Part shown: piece by piece, positions 27,855 to 36,374 of the stretch
How the letters are laid out: each line of letters begins with the position of its first letter
How positions within the stretch are numbered: the stretch's first letter is position 1
NCBI RefSeq assembly: GCF_029844725.1
Contig: NZ_JAOCKJ010000003.1
Span: 372,001 to 436,000 of the forward strand
Length of the DNA stretch: 64,000 bases
Origin: Pantoea sp. GD03673
GTDB lineage: Bacteria; Pseudomonadota; Gammaproteobacteria; Enterobacterales; Enterobacteriaceae
Direction: 5' to 3'
Program-made: the position numbers and the translations under genes
The notes under the pieces: generated by a model
What the model was told of the DNA's origin: nothing
What the model saw: only the letters and a program-made list of their open reading frames with translations
Database searches by the model: none

Positions 27855-29141
27855 ATGAATAAAAATAATTCTGGACGCATTGTCATCACCGGCTGCGGTA
27901 TTGTCAGCCCTTTGGGATGCGGTACGGAGACGGTCTGGCGCCGGCTTATTGAGGGCCGTTCGGGAATAACGGTACTTCCCCCTGAAGTCAGCGAAGGCAC
28001 CGGCGTTTCCGTTGCCGGACGGGTGCCATCACTTGCAGAGGACCCTGACGCAGGTTACGAGCCGGAGCGGTATATAAACCCTAAAGAGCGCAAAAAAATG
28101 GATCGCTTCATTGAGTTTGCCCTTGTTGCGGCTCAGGAAGCCCTGACTCAGGCGGGCTGGCAGCCAAATAACGAACGCGCGCGTGAACGGACTGCAACCA
28201 TTATTGCCTCAGGTGTAGGGGGATTCGGTGCCATTGCGGACGCCGTTAGAACGACCGATACACGCGGGCCACGCCGGTTGTCACCTTTCACTGCGCCCTC
28301 TTTTCTTGCCAACATGGCTGCGGGGCATGTCTCTATTCAGCACGGCTTCCGAGGGCCTGTCGGCGCACCAATAACGGCATGCGCTGCAGGTGTTCAGGCT
28401 ATCGGGGATGCGGCGAGGTTAATTAAAACCGGCGAAGCCGATATTGCGGTTTGCGGGGGCACAGAAGCCGCAATAGATCGCGTTACGCTTGGGTGTTTTG
28501 CAGCGGCACGCGCGCTGTCCACAAATAACGGAGATAAGCCAGGCGAAGCCTCAAAACCCTTTGACATCGATCGGGACGGGTTTGTAATGGCAGAAGGTGC
28601 CGGCATACTGGTCATCGAGTCTTTAGAGCATGCTCTGAACCGGGGCGCAACGCCTCTGGCTGAACTGGTGGGATATGGCACCAGCGCTGATGCATGGCAT
28701 CTCACTGCCGGCCCTGAAGATGGAAGCGGAGCCCGAAGAGCCATTGAGCTGGCCCTGGCTCAGGCAGATGTGAGTGCCGGTGATGTACAGCACATCAATG
28801 CTCATGCCACCTCAACGGTGGTTGGGGATAAAGGTGAACTCTCGGCCATCCGGTCCGTATTTGGCAAATTCAGCAAAGTTGCCATCAGTTCGACCAAATC
28901 GGCTACCGGGCATCTGCTGGGCGCGGCTGGCGGTATTGAGGCCATCTTTACCGTGCTGGCTTTGCGGGATCAGGTTATTCCGCCGACGCTGAATTTACAC
29001 CATCCAGATGAAGCAGCAGAGGGGCTGGACCTGGTTGCATTAAAAGCGCGTTATTCTGCCATCCGGCATGCGTTATCGAACGGATTTGGGTTTGGCGGCG
29101 TGAATGCCAGCGTTCTCTTTCGCCAGTGGGAAGCGGTTTGA
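27855..29141 (+). CDS. Beta-ketoacyl-ACP synthase II (FabF-type), extra copy
   Basis: Condensing enzyme of fatty acid synthesis: extends acyl-ACP with malonyl-ACP. 428 residues, slightly longer than typical FabF (about 413). The complete Cys-His-His triad is present: Cys in ITACAAG (about residue 176), His in NAHATST (about 317) and His in SATGHLLGAAGG (about 353). SNGFGFGGVNAS closes the protein. No ACP, FabG or acyltransferase gene lies nearby, so it is not part of a fatty-acid or polyketide cluster. Between an RND pump and a Bcr/CflA exporter it may be a spare, inhibitor-insensitive target giving resistance to a FabF-directed antibiotic; this is inference. AGGT lies 11 bp before the ATG. 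Confidence 0.9.
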   Translation: MNKNNSGRIVITGCGIVSPLGCGTETVWRRLIEGRSGITVLPPEVSEGTGVSVAGRVPSLAEDPDAGYEPERYINPKERKKMDRFIEFALVAAQEALTQAGWQPNNERARERTATIIASGVGGFGAIADAVRTTDTRGPRRLSPFTAPSFLANMAAGHVSIQHGFRGPVGAPITACAAGVQAIGDAARLIKTGEADIAVCGGTEAAIDRVTLGCFAAARALSTNNGDKPGEASKPFDIDRDGFVMAEGAGILVIESLEHALNRGATPLAELVGYGTSADAWHLTAGPEDGSGARRAIELALAQADVSAGDVQHINAHATSTVVGDKGELSAIRSVFGKFSKVAISSTKSATGHLLGAAGGIEAIFTVLALRDQVIPPTLNLHHPDEAAEGLDLVALKARYSAIRHALSNGFGFGGVNASVLFRQWEAV

Positions 29142-29294
29142 TCTGAGTGTCATAGCTGGCTTCAGGCAAATCATTCAGACACGTGAATAGCAGATGATAT
29201 TAGCGCACTAAGGTGGAGTAGTATGTCTTACAAAAAAGACAGGCTTCATCTTTCGGCAACAAATAAAATCATTCTGATTTGACTGCCTGGCTTC

Positions 29295-29326
29295 AGGCTC
29301 TGCATCTGATAAAGGGTGCAGAGCCT
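29295..29326. terminator. Stem-loop behind the ketosynthase gene
   Basis: AGGCTCTGCA and TGCAGAGCCT form a perfect ten-base stem with a 12-base loop, followed by a pyrimidine-rich stretch (TTCTCTTTCC). Probably the terminator of the fabF-like transcript or a leader hairpin of the next gene. Confidence 0.55.
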
Positions 29327-29385
29327 GCGATTCTCTTTCCCATAAAATAACAGCAGCTTATTTTCGATAGTTCAAAGAGAAGAGT

Positions 29386-30621
29386 ATGAATTTAAAAAAA
29401 ACCCAGGCAGTCGCTGATAATTACAAAAGTTCACTGGAACAACGACAGCTGACTGGAAAAATTATAATGATACTTGCCAGTCTCTCCGCCATCAGCACGT
29501 TATCCACGAACATTATTCTTCCCGCTTTTCCGGCTATCGGTACGCAGTTTGGGGTATCTTCACGCCAGCTTGGCCTGACGCTGTCGTGCTTTTTTATTAC
29601 CTTTGCGCTGGCGCAGCTAATAGTCGGACCGTTATCCGATCGCTTTGGGCGGGTAAAAATTGTTTCCGGCGGGCTCGCCATCTTCCTGACCGGAACCATT
29701 ATCAGTGGCCTTTCAGACTCACTTAATGTGATGATTGTCGGACGCATTATCCAGGCATCCGGGGTATGTGCCGCCTCCGTTCTGGCCCGGGCAATCTCCC
29801 GTGACCTGTTTGAAGGGGAAAGACTGGCGCGGGCGCTGGCTCTGACGATGATTGCGACCGCAACAGCCCCGGGTTTTTCTCCTCTGGTGGGTAGCCTTAT
29901 TACCGTCACGCTGGGATGGCGGTCGATTTTTATTCTGGTCGGCCTGCTGGCTCTCGCAGTGTGTATGTTCTATATCAGAGTTCTGGGCGAAACACACCCC
30001 GCCGGGCGGAGAATCAGGCGTTCTCTCACCGGCGTCTTTAAGGCTTACATCAGCCTGTTCCTGAACGGCGCATTTATCTTTCCCGCATTTGCGGTCAGCC
30101 TTCTGATGAGTGGTTTGTTCGCATCATTCGCTGCTGCGCCGGCGATTCTCATGAGCGGAATGGGATTGTCACCCTTACAGGCCGGAATTTTCTTCTTCGC
30201 AACCGTCTTTGTGGTTTTTGCCGCCGGTATTTCTGGCCCGCGACTGACACATCGCTTCGGTGCCGCGAAAACTACTGCACTTGGCATATTCACCGCTCTT
30301 GTCGGCGGAATTTTGCTGCTAATCGGGCCGCAAACGCCAGGACTCGGATGGTATGCCTTTTCGATGATAGTTTTTTTATGGGGTATGGGACTGGGCAACC
30401 CCGCAGGCACCGCTATTGCAATGGGGCCGGTCGGAAAGGAAGCAGGTCTCGCGTCCTCACTGCTGGGTTTTTTGACAATGGCGACGGCTGCGGCCACAAC
30501 CTGGATAAGTTCTATTCTGCCGATACCTGCAGTTGTCGCCTTAGGGGGGATTCAGACAGCAGTGTGCATGTCCTCGCTGGTGCTGTTTCTGTTACGCCCT
30601 GAAAATGGACAGGTTGAATAA
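29386..30621 (+). CDS. Bcr/CflA family drug exporter
   Basis: Proton antiporter of the MFS, 12-TMS drug-resistance branch, 411 residues. STNIILPAFPAIGTQF in helix 1 and GPLSDRFGRVKIV (motif A) are typical of Bcr/CflA, and GRIIQASGVCAASVLARAISRDLF spans helices 4-5. The first 20 residues are hydrophilic. The start at 29386 follows AAGAGAAGAG. It is the last gene of the efflux block; a GTCCGCT hairpin and a broken IS110 follow. Substrate unknown. Confidence 0.88.
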   Translation: MNLKKTQAVADNYKSSLEQRQLTGKIIMILASLSAISTLSTNIILPAFPAIGTQFGVSSRQLGLTLSCFFITFALAQLIVGPLSDRFGRVKIVSGGLAIFLTGTIISGLSDSLNVMIVGRIIQASGVCAASVLARAISRDLFEGERLARALALTMIATATAPGFSPLVGSLITVTLGWRSIFILVGLLALAVCMFYIRVLGETHPAGRRIRRSLTGVFKAYISLFLNGAFIFPAFAVSLLMSGLFASFAAAPAILMSGMGLSPLQAGIFFFATVFVVFAAGISGPRLTHRFGAAKTTALGIFTALVGGILLLIGPQTPGLGWYAFSMIVFLWGMGLGNPAGTAIAMGPVGKEAGLASSLLGFLTMATAAATTWISSILPIPAVVALGGIQTAVCMSSLVLFLLRPENGQVE

Positions 30622-31084
30622 TCAGAGGCCGGATAATATTTCGCGACTGAATTACAAATATGCGTTTCAGGCTGTCTCGGTAAAGCGATTAAGAGAATGT
30701 TTAACTCCCAATCCAGCTAAATATATCTATGCTCCGAGCACTATCCCTTATGCAAGTGAAGAGAACGGTGCATTAAGATAATTTTTAAGTAAAGGGTGTA
30801 TGAATTATGAATAATGCAGATAATCGTCCGCTTCTGGCACAAAGCGGACCCTCTATTCGTTCAGATTGAACAGAGTTACGTATCGTCTGCTTCATCCAGA
30901 GTCGTAAATTGTCTCGTCAGCTATATATCCAATCCTTTTGGTCCCTGAACATAGCATTGAGTATCGTTATGAATTTCCTGATACAGGCTGTGATCGCGAC
31001 TTTTTTTACTTTTCCACGTGAAATGAGGGATGTATAGAAGTCTTTACTCTGAGGGTTATATCGAACCGCGGAAAGCATCACCAT
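30622..31084. other. Gene-free region behind the Bcr/CflA gene
   Basis: No gene recognised. It carries the 24-bp GTCCGCT hairpin (30826-30849) and, at 31029-31041, GATGTATAGAAGT, which recurs inverted at 31417-31429 inside the IS110 remnant. It looks like scar tissue from mobile elements. Confidence 0.45.
30826..30849. repeat. GTCCGCT inverted repeat (right copy)
   Basis: GTCCGCTT, eight bases, AAGCGGAC: same arms and total length (24 bp) as the copy at 19735-19758. Confidence 0.5.
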
Positions 31085-31456
31085 TTAGAGTGTTGCCCGT
31101 AGGCCAGCCCTGCCTCCCCGGATAGCCTTTTACCGCGAAACTGTCCGCTGGCAAGTCTGAATTCCTGTTTCATACGACGACCATATTCGCATATTGTTCT
31201 GGCATCGATAGAATCGCTTTTCGCCACCTTCCCCATTGCCGGGCAAAATTCTTTATCTGTCGCGGATTAATGACAGCAACAGGCAACCCGCTGAAATCAG
31301 CATTGATTCAGCATGAGAGTGATACCGGCTTGTTGCCTCCATGACAACGCTGATACATGAAGGCCTCCCGGTTCCTTTAACAGTCTCGCTGATATCAATA
31401 AAGACATCTTAAGCGAACTTCTATACATCAATACCGACAGATGTTTTATTGCTCAT
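31085..31456 (-). pseudogene. IS110-family transposase remnant (5' part)
   Basis: The minus strand starts at 31456 with MSNKTSVGIDV, the typical IS110 beginning around the first catalytic Asp, then hits in-frame stops. Further on, in shifting frames, it gives VVMEAT, SAGLPVAVINPRQIKNFAR, DSIDARTICEYGRR and EFRLASGQFRGK, all from the N-terminal DEDD domain. The C-terminal transposase_20 half is missing and at least two frameshifts are needed, so it is dead. It marks the right side of the efflux block. Confidence 0.8.
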
Positions 31457-31801
31457 TTCAGTTCTCCCTGCCTTACAGATACGGGCTTCTGATGCATCAG
31501 GCTATTGTTCGCGCTATAGCTGATAGTGATGCTGCGCATAGTGCTCACCCGCGGGCTTGTTAATTCCAGGATGTCGATCGTGCTGAAGCATCAGTAAAAA
31601 CACAGGATAAGTTCAGACCCATCCCGGCTCTGCCAAAAATATACAAGGAAGCAGGCATGCCGTAGGGTTTGACCCGGAACAGCCAGCAAGCCGATCGTTG
31701 AATCCTGCCGCTTACCTGACAGAAATTCATGTGTTTTGCGGGAGGATAATCTATAATTTTCAGGCGAGTATCACAGCAAATAACCGTCAGGGAGCCGGAT
31801 T
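31457..31801. other. Gene-free region upstream of the VOC gene
   Basis: Contains what is probably the left flank of the old IS110 copy and the promoter region of the VOC gene. No coding sequence, repeat or clear end of the element could be identified. Confidence 0.35.
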
Positions 31802-32194
31802 ATGGAGATAGCGGAGATTGATCATATTCATCTGTACGTAGACGATATTGAGCAGGCAGAAAAATGGTACAAAGAGATTCTGGGATTTACTCGCGACAGT
31901 GCCCTCTCTTTCTGGTCTGAACAGGGTGGGCCACGAGTCATCAGCAATAACCGGGCATCACTTTCCCTTTTCCAGCGAACGTCTCAGCCTCCTGGCCATA
32001 CGGTGGTTTTTGGGGTGGCAGCGGCATCTTTTGTCGACCTTATTCCTGTCCTTACAGAGAATAAAATCCCTTTCAGCGTCAGTGACCACGACGTGTCCAT
32101 GTCCGTTTATTTTAGCGATCTCAGTAATAATAAAATCGAAGTGACGTCTTACGATTACCTTCAGGCCAAACAGATTCTTGAGAACATGAAGTAA
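31802..32194 (+). CDS. VOC family protein (glyoxalase/dioxygenase fold)
   Basis: Small vicinal-oxygen-chelate fold protein of 130 residues. It starts MEIAEIDHIHLYVDDIEQAEKWYKEILGF, the standard first beta-alpha-beta unit with a metal-ligand His. A second unit ends in SMSVYFSDLSNNKIEVTSYD, where Glu is the usual second ligand. Members include glyoxalase I-type enzymes and antibiotic-binding or -modifying proteins. No neighbour shows its substrate. GGGAG lies 7 bp before the start. Confidence 0.8.
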   Translation: MEIAEIDHIHLYVDDIEQAEKWYKEILGFTRDSALSFWSEQGGPRVISNNRASLSLFQRTSQPPGHTVVFGVAAASFVDLIPVLTENKIPFSVSDHDVSMSVYFSDLSNNKIEVTSYDYLQAKQILENMK

Positions 32195-32310
32195 TCCGGT
32201 CGGGTTCGGGTATACGACCTGCAGGGACGTGTTGATCTGTCGCCATAGAGCGCGCCTTTAACACCGCAGCTCCCCCGGCGCTCATGAGTCCTGCAGATCT
32301 GCGTTGTCGC

Positions 32311-32928
32311 TTAATACAGCGAATTCTTCAATCGCTCCGGCAGCGCTTTGTCATAGGCATCGCCATCAATCTCCGCAATCTGTCGGAGAATCGACCCGGT
32401 GCTGGGCAGCGCCTGCCGTGAGATCTGCGTTTCAGCATCCCACAACCCGGAGCGGATAATTGCCCGGCTGCACTGAAAGAAAACGCGCTCTGCCGTAATG
32501 CGCAGTACGGTTTTTGGTCGCTGATGATTGACAGCGAATCGCTCAAGCAGCGCCGGATCGGTGCTGATCGCGGCCGTTCCGTTGACCCGTAACGTTTCCC
32601 CAATGCCCGGGATCAGAAAAATCAGCGCGACCCGATTGTCCTGAAGAATGTTGCGCAGGCTGTCGATACGGTTATTACCGCGTCGGTCAGGTAAAAGCAG
32701 GGTTTTGTCATCTTCGATTTCGATAAATCCGGCCGGATCGCCACGCGGTGAAACATCCAGTCCTTCCGCTCCTGATGTTGCCAGAACTGCAAAGGGTGAG
32801 GCAGCGATAAAGGGACGATAGGCGGGGTGAATATGATCGGTCACCTTAGCCACTGAGGGCCGGGCGACAGTGCCGTAAAGACGCTCAAGTTCGGTCAGTT
32901 CAGTAATTATGCTGCTCTGTTCAGCCAT
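32311..32928 (-). CDS. Pyridoxamine 5'-phosphate oxidase-family flavoprotein
   Basis: 205 residues with the split-barrel FMN-binding fold; resembles the MSMEG_1061-type subfamily. Evidence: ASPFAVLATSGAEGLDVSPRGDPAGF (about residues 42-67), LLLPDRRGNNRIDSLRNIL (phosphate- and flavin-binding region, about 77-95) and VALIFLIPGIGETLRVNGTA. Such proteins reduce or bind flavins and heme-like compounds; they are not the PdxH of vitamin B6 synthesis. Single gene, convergent with the VOC gene, with a 282-bp gap without visible features towards the GNAT gene. Confidence 0.85.
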   Translation of the reverse strand: MAEQSSIITELTELERLYGTVARPSVAKVTDHIHPAYRPFIAASPFAVLATSGAEGLDVSPRGDPAGFIEIEDDKTLLLPDRRGNNRIDSLRNILQDNRVALIFLIPGIGETLRVNGTAAISTDPALLERFAVNHQRPKTVLRITAERVFFQCSRAIIRSGLWDAETQISRQALPSTGSILRQIAEIDGDAYDKALPERLKNSLY

Positions 32929-33210
32929 TTTTGCACTTTCCTTTCATTGATTGATCCTCATGACCCTGACGATGATACGTCACAGATCGGACGCGCAGAT
33001 TCATGCAGGACTTTAACACCAATAGCAGCAGAGTCAGAGCACCGCGCGGCCCTTTGTGATCGCGCGTCACTGTGTTGCGTCAATCCCGGAGCCCGCCCGC
33101 CAGTCACACTTTCAGCGAGTTACCGCTAACCTCAAAGACCCGGCTCTTGGTGTCTGGAACGGCGGCTGATATAAAGGATTAACCTGATCAGTACCCAAAA
33201 GGAGCACAGG

Positions 33211-33759
33211 ATGGTTTGGGAATCAGAGCGGTTGCTCTACAGATTTACCCTTCGTGAGGATCTCGACGACCTCTTCAGAATTTATGGCGACCCGGAAACG
33301 CATAAATTTAACCCCCGAGGCCCGTGGCCTGACAGGGAATATGCGGTTCAGGCGCTGGAGCGTATCCAGGATGGCTACCGGGATCAGGGTTTTGGCGACT
33401 GGACGATATTTGAGAAAGCCCATCCGGAAAAAATCATCGGCTTTGGTGGCGTCTTCAGAAGCCAGTTTGACGGTCGTCAGACCAATAATCTCGGTTACCG
33501 GTTTGAGCCAGATGCCTGGGGAAAAGGCTATGCCACTGAGCTTTCACGCAGAGCCATTCGTTATGGATTTGAAGAGGCCGGGCTCAGCGTCATCACGGGC
33601 GTGGTGCGTGAAAACCATCTGGCTTCGCGCCGGGTGCTGGAAAAAGCAGGCTTAACGTTTTTGAAAAAGGTCAACGATCTGGAAGGGCTGCCTCCCAGCC
33701 TGATGTATGCCCTTAGCCGGCGTGAATGGCTTGACGCGGGCAACGTCCCTAACGTCTGA
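33211..33759 (+). CDS. GNAT family N-acetyltransferase (RimJ-like)
   Basis: Acetyl-CoA-dependent acetyltransferase of 182 residues. It begins with ESERLLYRFTLREDLDDLFRIY, as RimJ/RimL-type enzymes do. The acetyl-CoA loop is GYRFEPDAWGKGYATEL (about residues 92-108), followed by GVVRENHLASRRVLEKAGL. It could acetylate a protein N terminus or a small molecule. AAAGGAG lies 6 bp before the ATG. Single gene; target unknown. Confidence 0.87.
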   Translation: MVWESERLLYRFTLREDLDDLFRIYGDPETHKFNPRGPWPDREYAVQALERIQDGYRDQGFGDWTIFEKAHPEKIIGFGGVFRSQFDGRQTNNLGYRFEPDAWGKGYATELSRRAIRYGFEEAGLSVITGVVRENHLASRRVLEKAGLTFLKKVNDLEGLPPSLMYALSRREWLDAGNVPNV

Positions 33760-33895
33760 CTTCTCACTTTGTGATTCGGACGCGGCGTTGTCTGCGTCCT
33801 CTTACGGCCTTAAACCCCTGAGAAACCCTCTCTTATCCCGCGATTAATTCCCTGCTGACTGAATTACCTTACCCGCCTTACTCAGGGGAGGATTT

Positions 33896-34027
33896 ATGGA
33901 CATTCGTACAATTTTTATTTCAGCGGTAATGGCAGTCAGTCTGTTATGGATAGGCGCATCAGATAACCGTGCGTCTCATTCAGGCGCAGAGCACGTCAGA
34001 GCGGGCCTGGGTAAACTTCAGCCCTGA
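33896..34027 (+). CDS. Small membrane/secreted peptide of 43 residues
   Basis: A short frame with an excellent ribosome site (GGGGAGG, 5 bp before the ATG). The translation has a charged start, MDIRT, then a hydrophobic stretch IFISAVMAVSLLWIGAS (about residues 6-22), and a polar tail ending GLGKLQP. This is the shape of a single-span membrane peptide or an exported small protein. It lies between the GNAT gene and the tetR gene on the same strand. No family recognised; coding status rests on the ribosome site and composition. Confidence 0.5.
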   Translation: MDIRTIFISAVMAVSLLWIGASDNRASHSGAEHVRAGLGKLQP

Positions 34028-34095
34028 CTGTGAATTGCCTGATCGCACACTTTGACGCCTGCTCAGTCTGAGATGCGGTACACTGCCGCTATCTG

Positions 34096-34119
34096 TTAAT
34101 GCAACATCGTTGCGTTAAC
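34096..34119. promoter_or_regulatory. TetR-type operator in front of the second tetR gene
   Basis: TTAATGCAA, CATCG, TTGCGTTAA, nearly identical in arms and spacing to the element at 19605-19628. It lies 36 bp before the tetR start, a normal place for autorepression. Confidence 0.7.
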
Positions 34120-34154
34120 CAAAACGTTGACGCTGATAAAAGCAGGAGAAAGAG

Positions 34155-34700
34155 ATGGCGAGGGAGATGATTCGTCAGGGTGGGCGCAGCGCCCGTATTC
34201 AGGCGGAAGTGCATGACACCGTTAACCGCTTACTGGAAACGCTGGATCGTTCCGCCATTACCGTTCCGATGATCGCCGAACAGGCAGGCGTCACGCCCTC
34301 CACGATTTATCGCCGCTGGGGTGATCTGGCCCAACTGCTGGCGGATGTGGCTGTTGCGCGGATGCGGCCGATTGCCGATCCGGAAGATACCGGGTCGATG
34401 ATCGGGGATCTCATCGCGTTCCTGCAGCAATATGCCGAAGAGATGTCCTCGAAAGTTGGCCGTGAACTGCTGGCCGATGTGATCAGCAGTTATGCTGAAG
34501 AAGCCAGCCAGAAATGCTGTGTGTTCACCTATCAGCATCTTGAAACCCTCAATAACCGGGCACTGGAACGGGGTGAAGCGGGCTTTGACGTCGATCGCCT
34601 TGTTGATGTGGCGGTGGCTCCCGTGATGTTCCATATCCTGTTCGGTGACCGCGACGTTTCAGCGGAATACTGTTCGTTACTGATTCAGCAGGCATTTTAA
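34155..34700 (+). CDS. TetR/AcrR family regulator
   Basis: Repressor of 181 residues with the helix-turn-helix ITVPMIAEQAGVTPSTIYRRWGDLAQLLADV (about residues 35-65), followed by a TetR_C-type helical domain. AGGAGAAAGAG precedes the ATG. Its own upstream palindrome is shared with the MFS exporter at 18355-19548, which makes that exporter its most likely target besides itself. It ends one base before the convergent LysR gene. Inducer unknown. Confidence 0.88.
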   Translation: MAREMIRQGGRSARIQAEVHDTVNRLLETLDRSAITVPMIAEQAGVTPSTIYRRWGDLAQLLADVAVARMRPIADPEDTGSMIGDLIAFLQQYAEEMSSKVGRELLADVISSYAEEASQKCCVFTYQHLETLNNRALERGEAGFDVDRLVDVAVAPVMFHILFGDRDVSAEYCSLLIQQAF

Positions 34701-34701
34701 A

Positions 34702-35583
34702 TCAGCGCTGAACAAAGGGCAGGGCGGCGTCGGTGATCAGGTGCTGCAACAGGGCACGCGCGGGATCTTCACCCGCGTCTGATCGGGCCAGCGCAATACC
34801 CAGATGGCCAGCCTGCGGCAAACGCTGTGATTCTGTCACCAGCCCCTCCGGCAACCCCGCACGGGTGCGCAGGGTGATCCCCAGCCCGGCCTGCAGCGCG
34901 GCCCAGATGCCACTCAGACTGTGGCTGGTAAACACCACGCGCCACGGGATACCTGCCTTATCCAGCGCCCCGGTGGCGCGGGATCGCATCACGCAAGGCG
35001 CATCAAACACCACCAGCGGCAGCGGCTCGCCGCGCTGCAGAATGCCCGCCAGATCAAACGCCGGATGCTGTATCCAGGCTAACGGACACTGACCAATCAA
35101 CTGCGCGCCCGTCTGCTGTTCCGCCTGCCACAGCAGAGCCAAATCCAGCTCATGGCGGGCCAGTGCCGTTAATAGCGCCAGATTTCTGTCGACGCGTGCG
35201 GTCAGCATCACGTCCGGATGCTGCCGGTTAAACGCGCCGAGAATGGCAGGCATCAGCGCCTCGCCAAAATCTTCCTGCATGCCGATGCGAATTTCACCCT
35301 GCAACGCTTCGCCTTTCACTGCCCGCAAGGTTTCGTCATTCAGTGACAACAAACGGCGCGCGTAACTCATCAGCTGCTCGCCACTGCGGGTTAATTGCAG
35401 ATGCCGCCCTTTTTTCATCACCAGCGCCGTACCGCATTGCTGCTCAAGTTTTTTGAGCTGCGCACTGACGGCTGAGGTGGACCGGCAGAGGTGCTGTGCC
35501 GCAAGAGCAAAGCTGCCCGCATCAATGCCCGCCACGAAACTGCGGAGCGCATCCATATCAAGTGACTCCGGTACCCTGTTCAT
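34702..35583 (-). CDS. LysR family regulator (divergent to the CMD-tautomerase genes)
   Basis: LysR-type regulator of 293 residues when started at the ATG at 35583, which has GAGG 6 bp upstream; a TTG four codons earlier is less likely. Helix-turn-helix: DMDALRSFVAGIDAGSFALAAQHLCRSTSAVSAQLKKLEQQ. The effector domain includes ALQGEIRIGMQEDFGEALMP. It is divergent from the three-gene set at 35680-36898 with 96 bp between, so it probably controls that operon. Confidence 0.9.
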   Translation of the reverse strand: MNRVPESLDMDALRSFVAGIDAGSFALAAQHLCRSTSAVSAQLKKLEQQCGTALVMKKGRHLQLTRSGEQLMSYARRLLSLNDETLRAVKGEALQGEIRIGMQEDFGEALMPAILGAFNRQHPDVMLTARVDRNLALLTALARHELDLALLWQAEQQTGAQLIGQCPLAWIQHPAFDLAGILQRGEPLPLVVFDAPCVMRSRATGALDKAGIPWRVVFTSHSLSGIWAALQAGLGITLRTRAGLPEGLVTESQRLPQAGHLGIALARSDAGEDPARALLQHLITDAALPFVQR

Positions 35584-35679
35584 TATTGTCCTCAAAATAC
35601 GGATGGTAAGTGCTGATTAATTTGATTTTCAGGATTAATGGCCTGAGTGACACTCTCTCTGACCAAAGAGGAGTGTGCA

Positions 35680-35985
35680 ATGAAAAATTCACGGGATCGG
35701 GAAACACTGGCGCAGCATGCGCCAAAACTGGCTGAACTGACGCAGCAGGTGCTGTTCGGTGACATCTGGCAGCGCGACGTGCTGTCACCGCGTGAACGCA
35801 GCCTGCTGACGCTGGCAACGTTGACTGCGCTGGGGCGCGTCCAGCAGCTGCCGTGGCACATTGATTTCGCCCGGCAAAATGGACTGACGCAGGATGAACT
35901 GGTGGAGAGCTTCACGCATCTGGCGTTTTATGCAGGCTGGCCCGCCGCCGTCACCGCGCTCGGCTATCTGAAGGAAAATCTCTGA
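35680..35985 (+). CDS. Carboxymuconolactone decarboxylase family protein
   Basis: 101 residues of the AhpD/CMD all-helical fold: LSPRERSLLTLATLTALGRVQQLPWHIDFARQNGLTQDELVE and HLAFYAGWPAAVTAL, the family hallmark. There is no Cys-x2-Cys, so it is of the CMD rather than the AhpD peroxidase kind. The start at 35680 has GAGGAG 6 bp upstream; a GTG at 35647 has none. First of three tightly linked genes; its stop overlaps the next start by one base. Confidence 0.87.
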   Translation: MKNSRDRETLAQHAPKLAELTQQVLFGDIWQRDVLSPRERSLLTLATLTALGRVQQLPWHIDFARQNGLTQDELVESFTHLAFYAGWPAAVTALGYLKENL

Positions 35986-36374
35986 TGCCTTTCACCCGAA
36001 TTACGTTGCGTCAGGGTTACAGCGATGCGGATCTGCATCTGCTCTCCACGCTGCTTCAGCAGGCGCTGGTTGCGGAGTTTGACGTGCCTGAGCAGGACTG
36101 CTTTCAGATCATTGAGAGGCTGCCTGACGTACAGCGTGTGTTTGATCGCCATTATCTCAGCGGCGGTCGCAGCGAAAATTTCGTGCTGTTTCAGGTGACG
36201 GCAGGTCGTCCGCGTTCACGGCAACAGAAGCAACGGTTTTATCACGCCCTCTGCGCCGCGCTTCAGGCAGAAATGGCAATCGATCCTGATGATGTGATGA
36301 TCATCATTCAGTTTAACAGCAGCGAAGAGTGGAGTTTCAGCGGCGGGCAGATGCTGGCACAGGAGGCGTTATGA
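35985..36374 (+). CDS. Tautomerase family protein
   Basis: 129 residues of the tautomerase superfamily (MIF/4-oxalocrotonate type). Pro follows the initiator Met (MPFTRITL), as needed for the N-terminal proline catalyst. It is longer than the 60-residue 4-OT subunits, like the fused-domain members. RLPDVQRVFDRHYLSGGRSENFVLF and DDVMIIIQFNSSEEWSFSGG are the typical family blocks. It overlaps the upstream gene by one base and the next by four, showing a translationally coupled operon. Confidence 0.87.
   Translation: MPFTRITLRQGYSDADLHLLSTLLQQALVAEFDVPEQDCFQIIERLPDVQRVFDRHYLSGGRSENFVLFQVTAGRPRSRQQKQRFYHALCAALQAEMAIDPDDVMIIIQFNSSEEWSFSGGQMLAQEAL

Noticed and set aside
27855..30621. Polyketide or antibiotic biosynthesis cluster
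   Set aside because: The FabF-type gene has no ACP, acyltransferase, ketoreductase or thioesterase neighbours.
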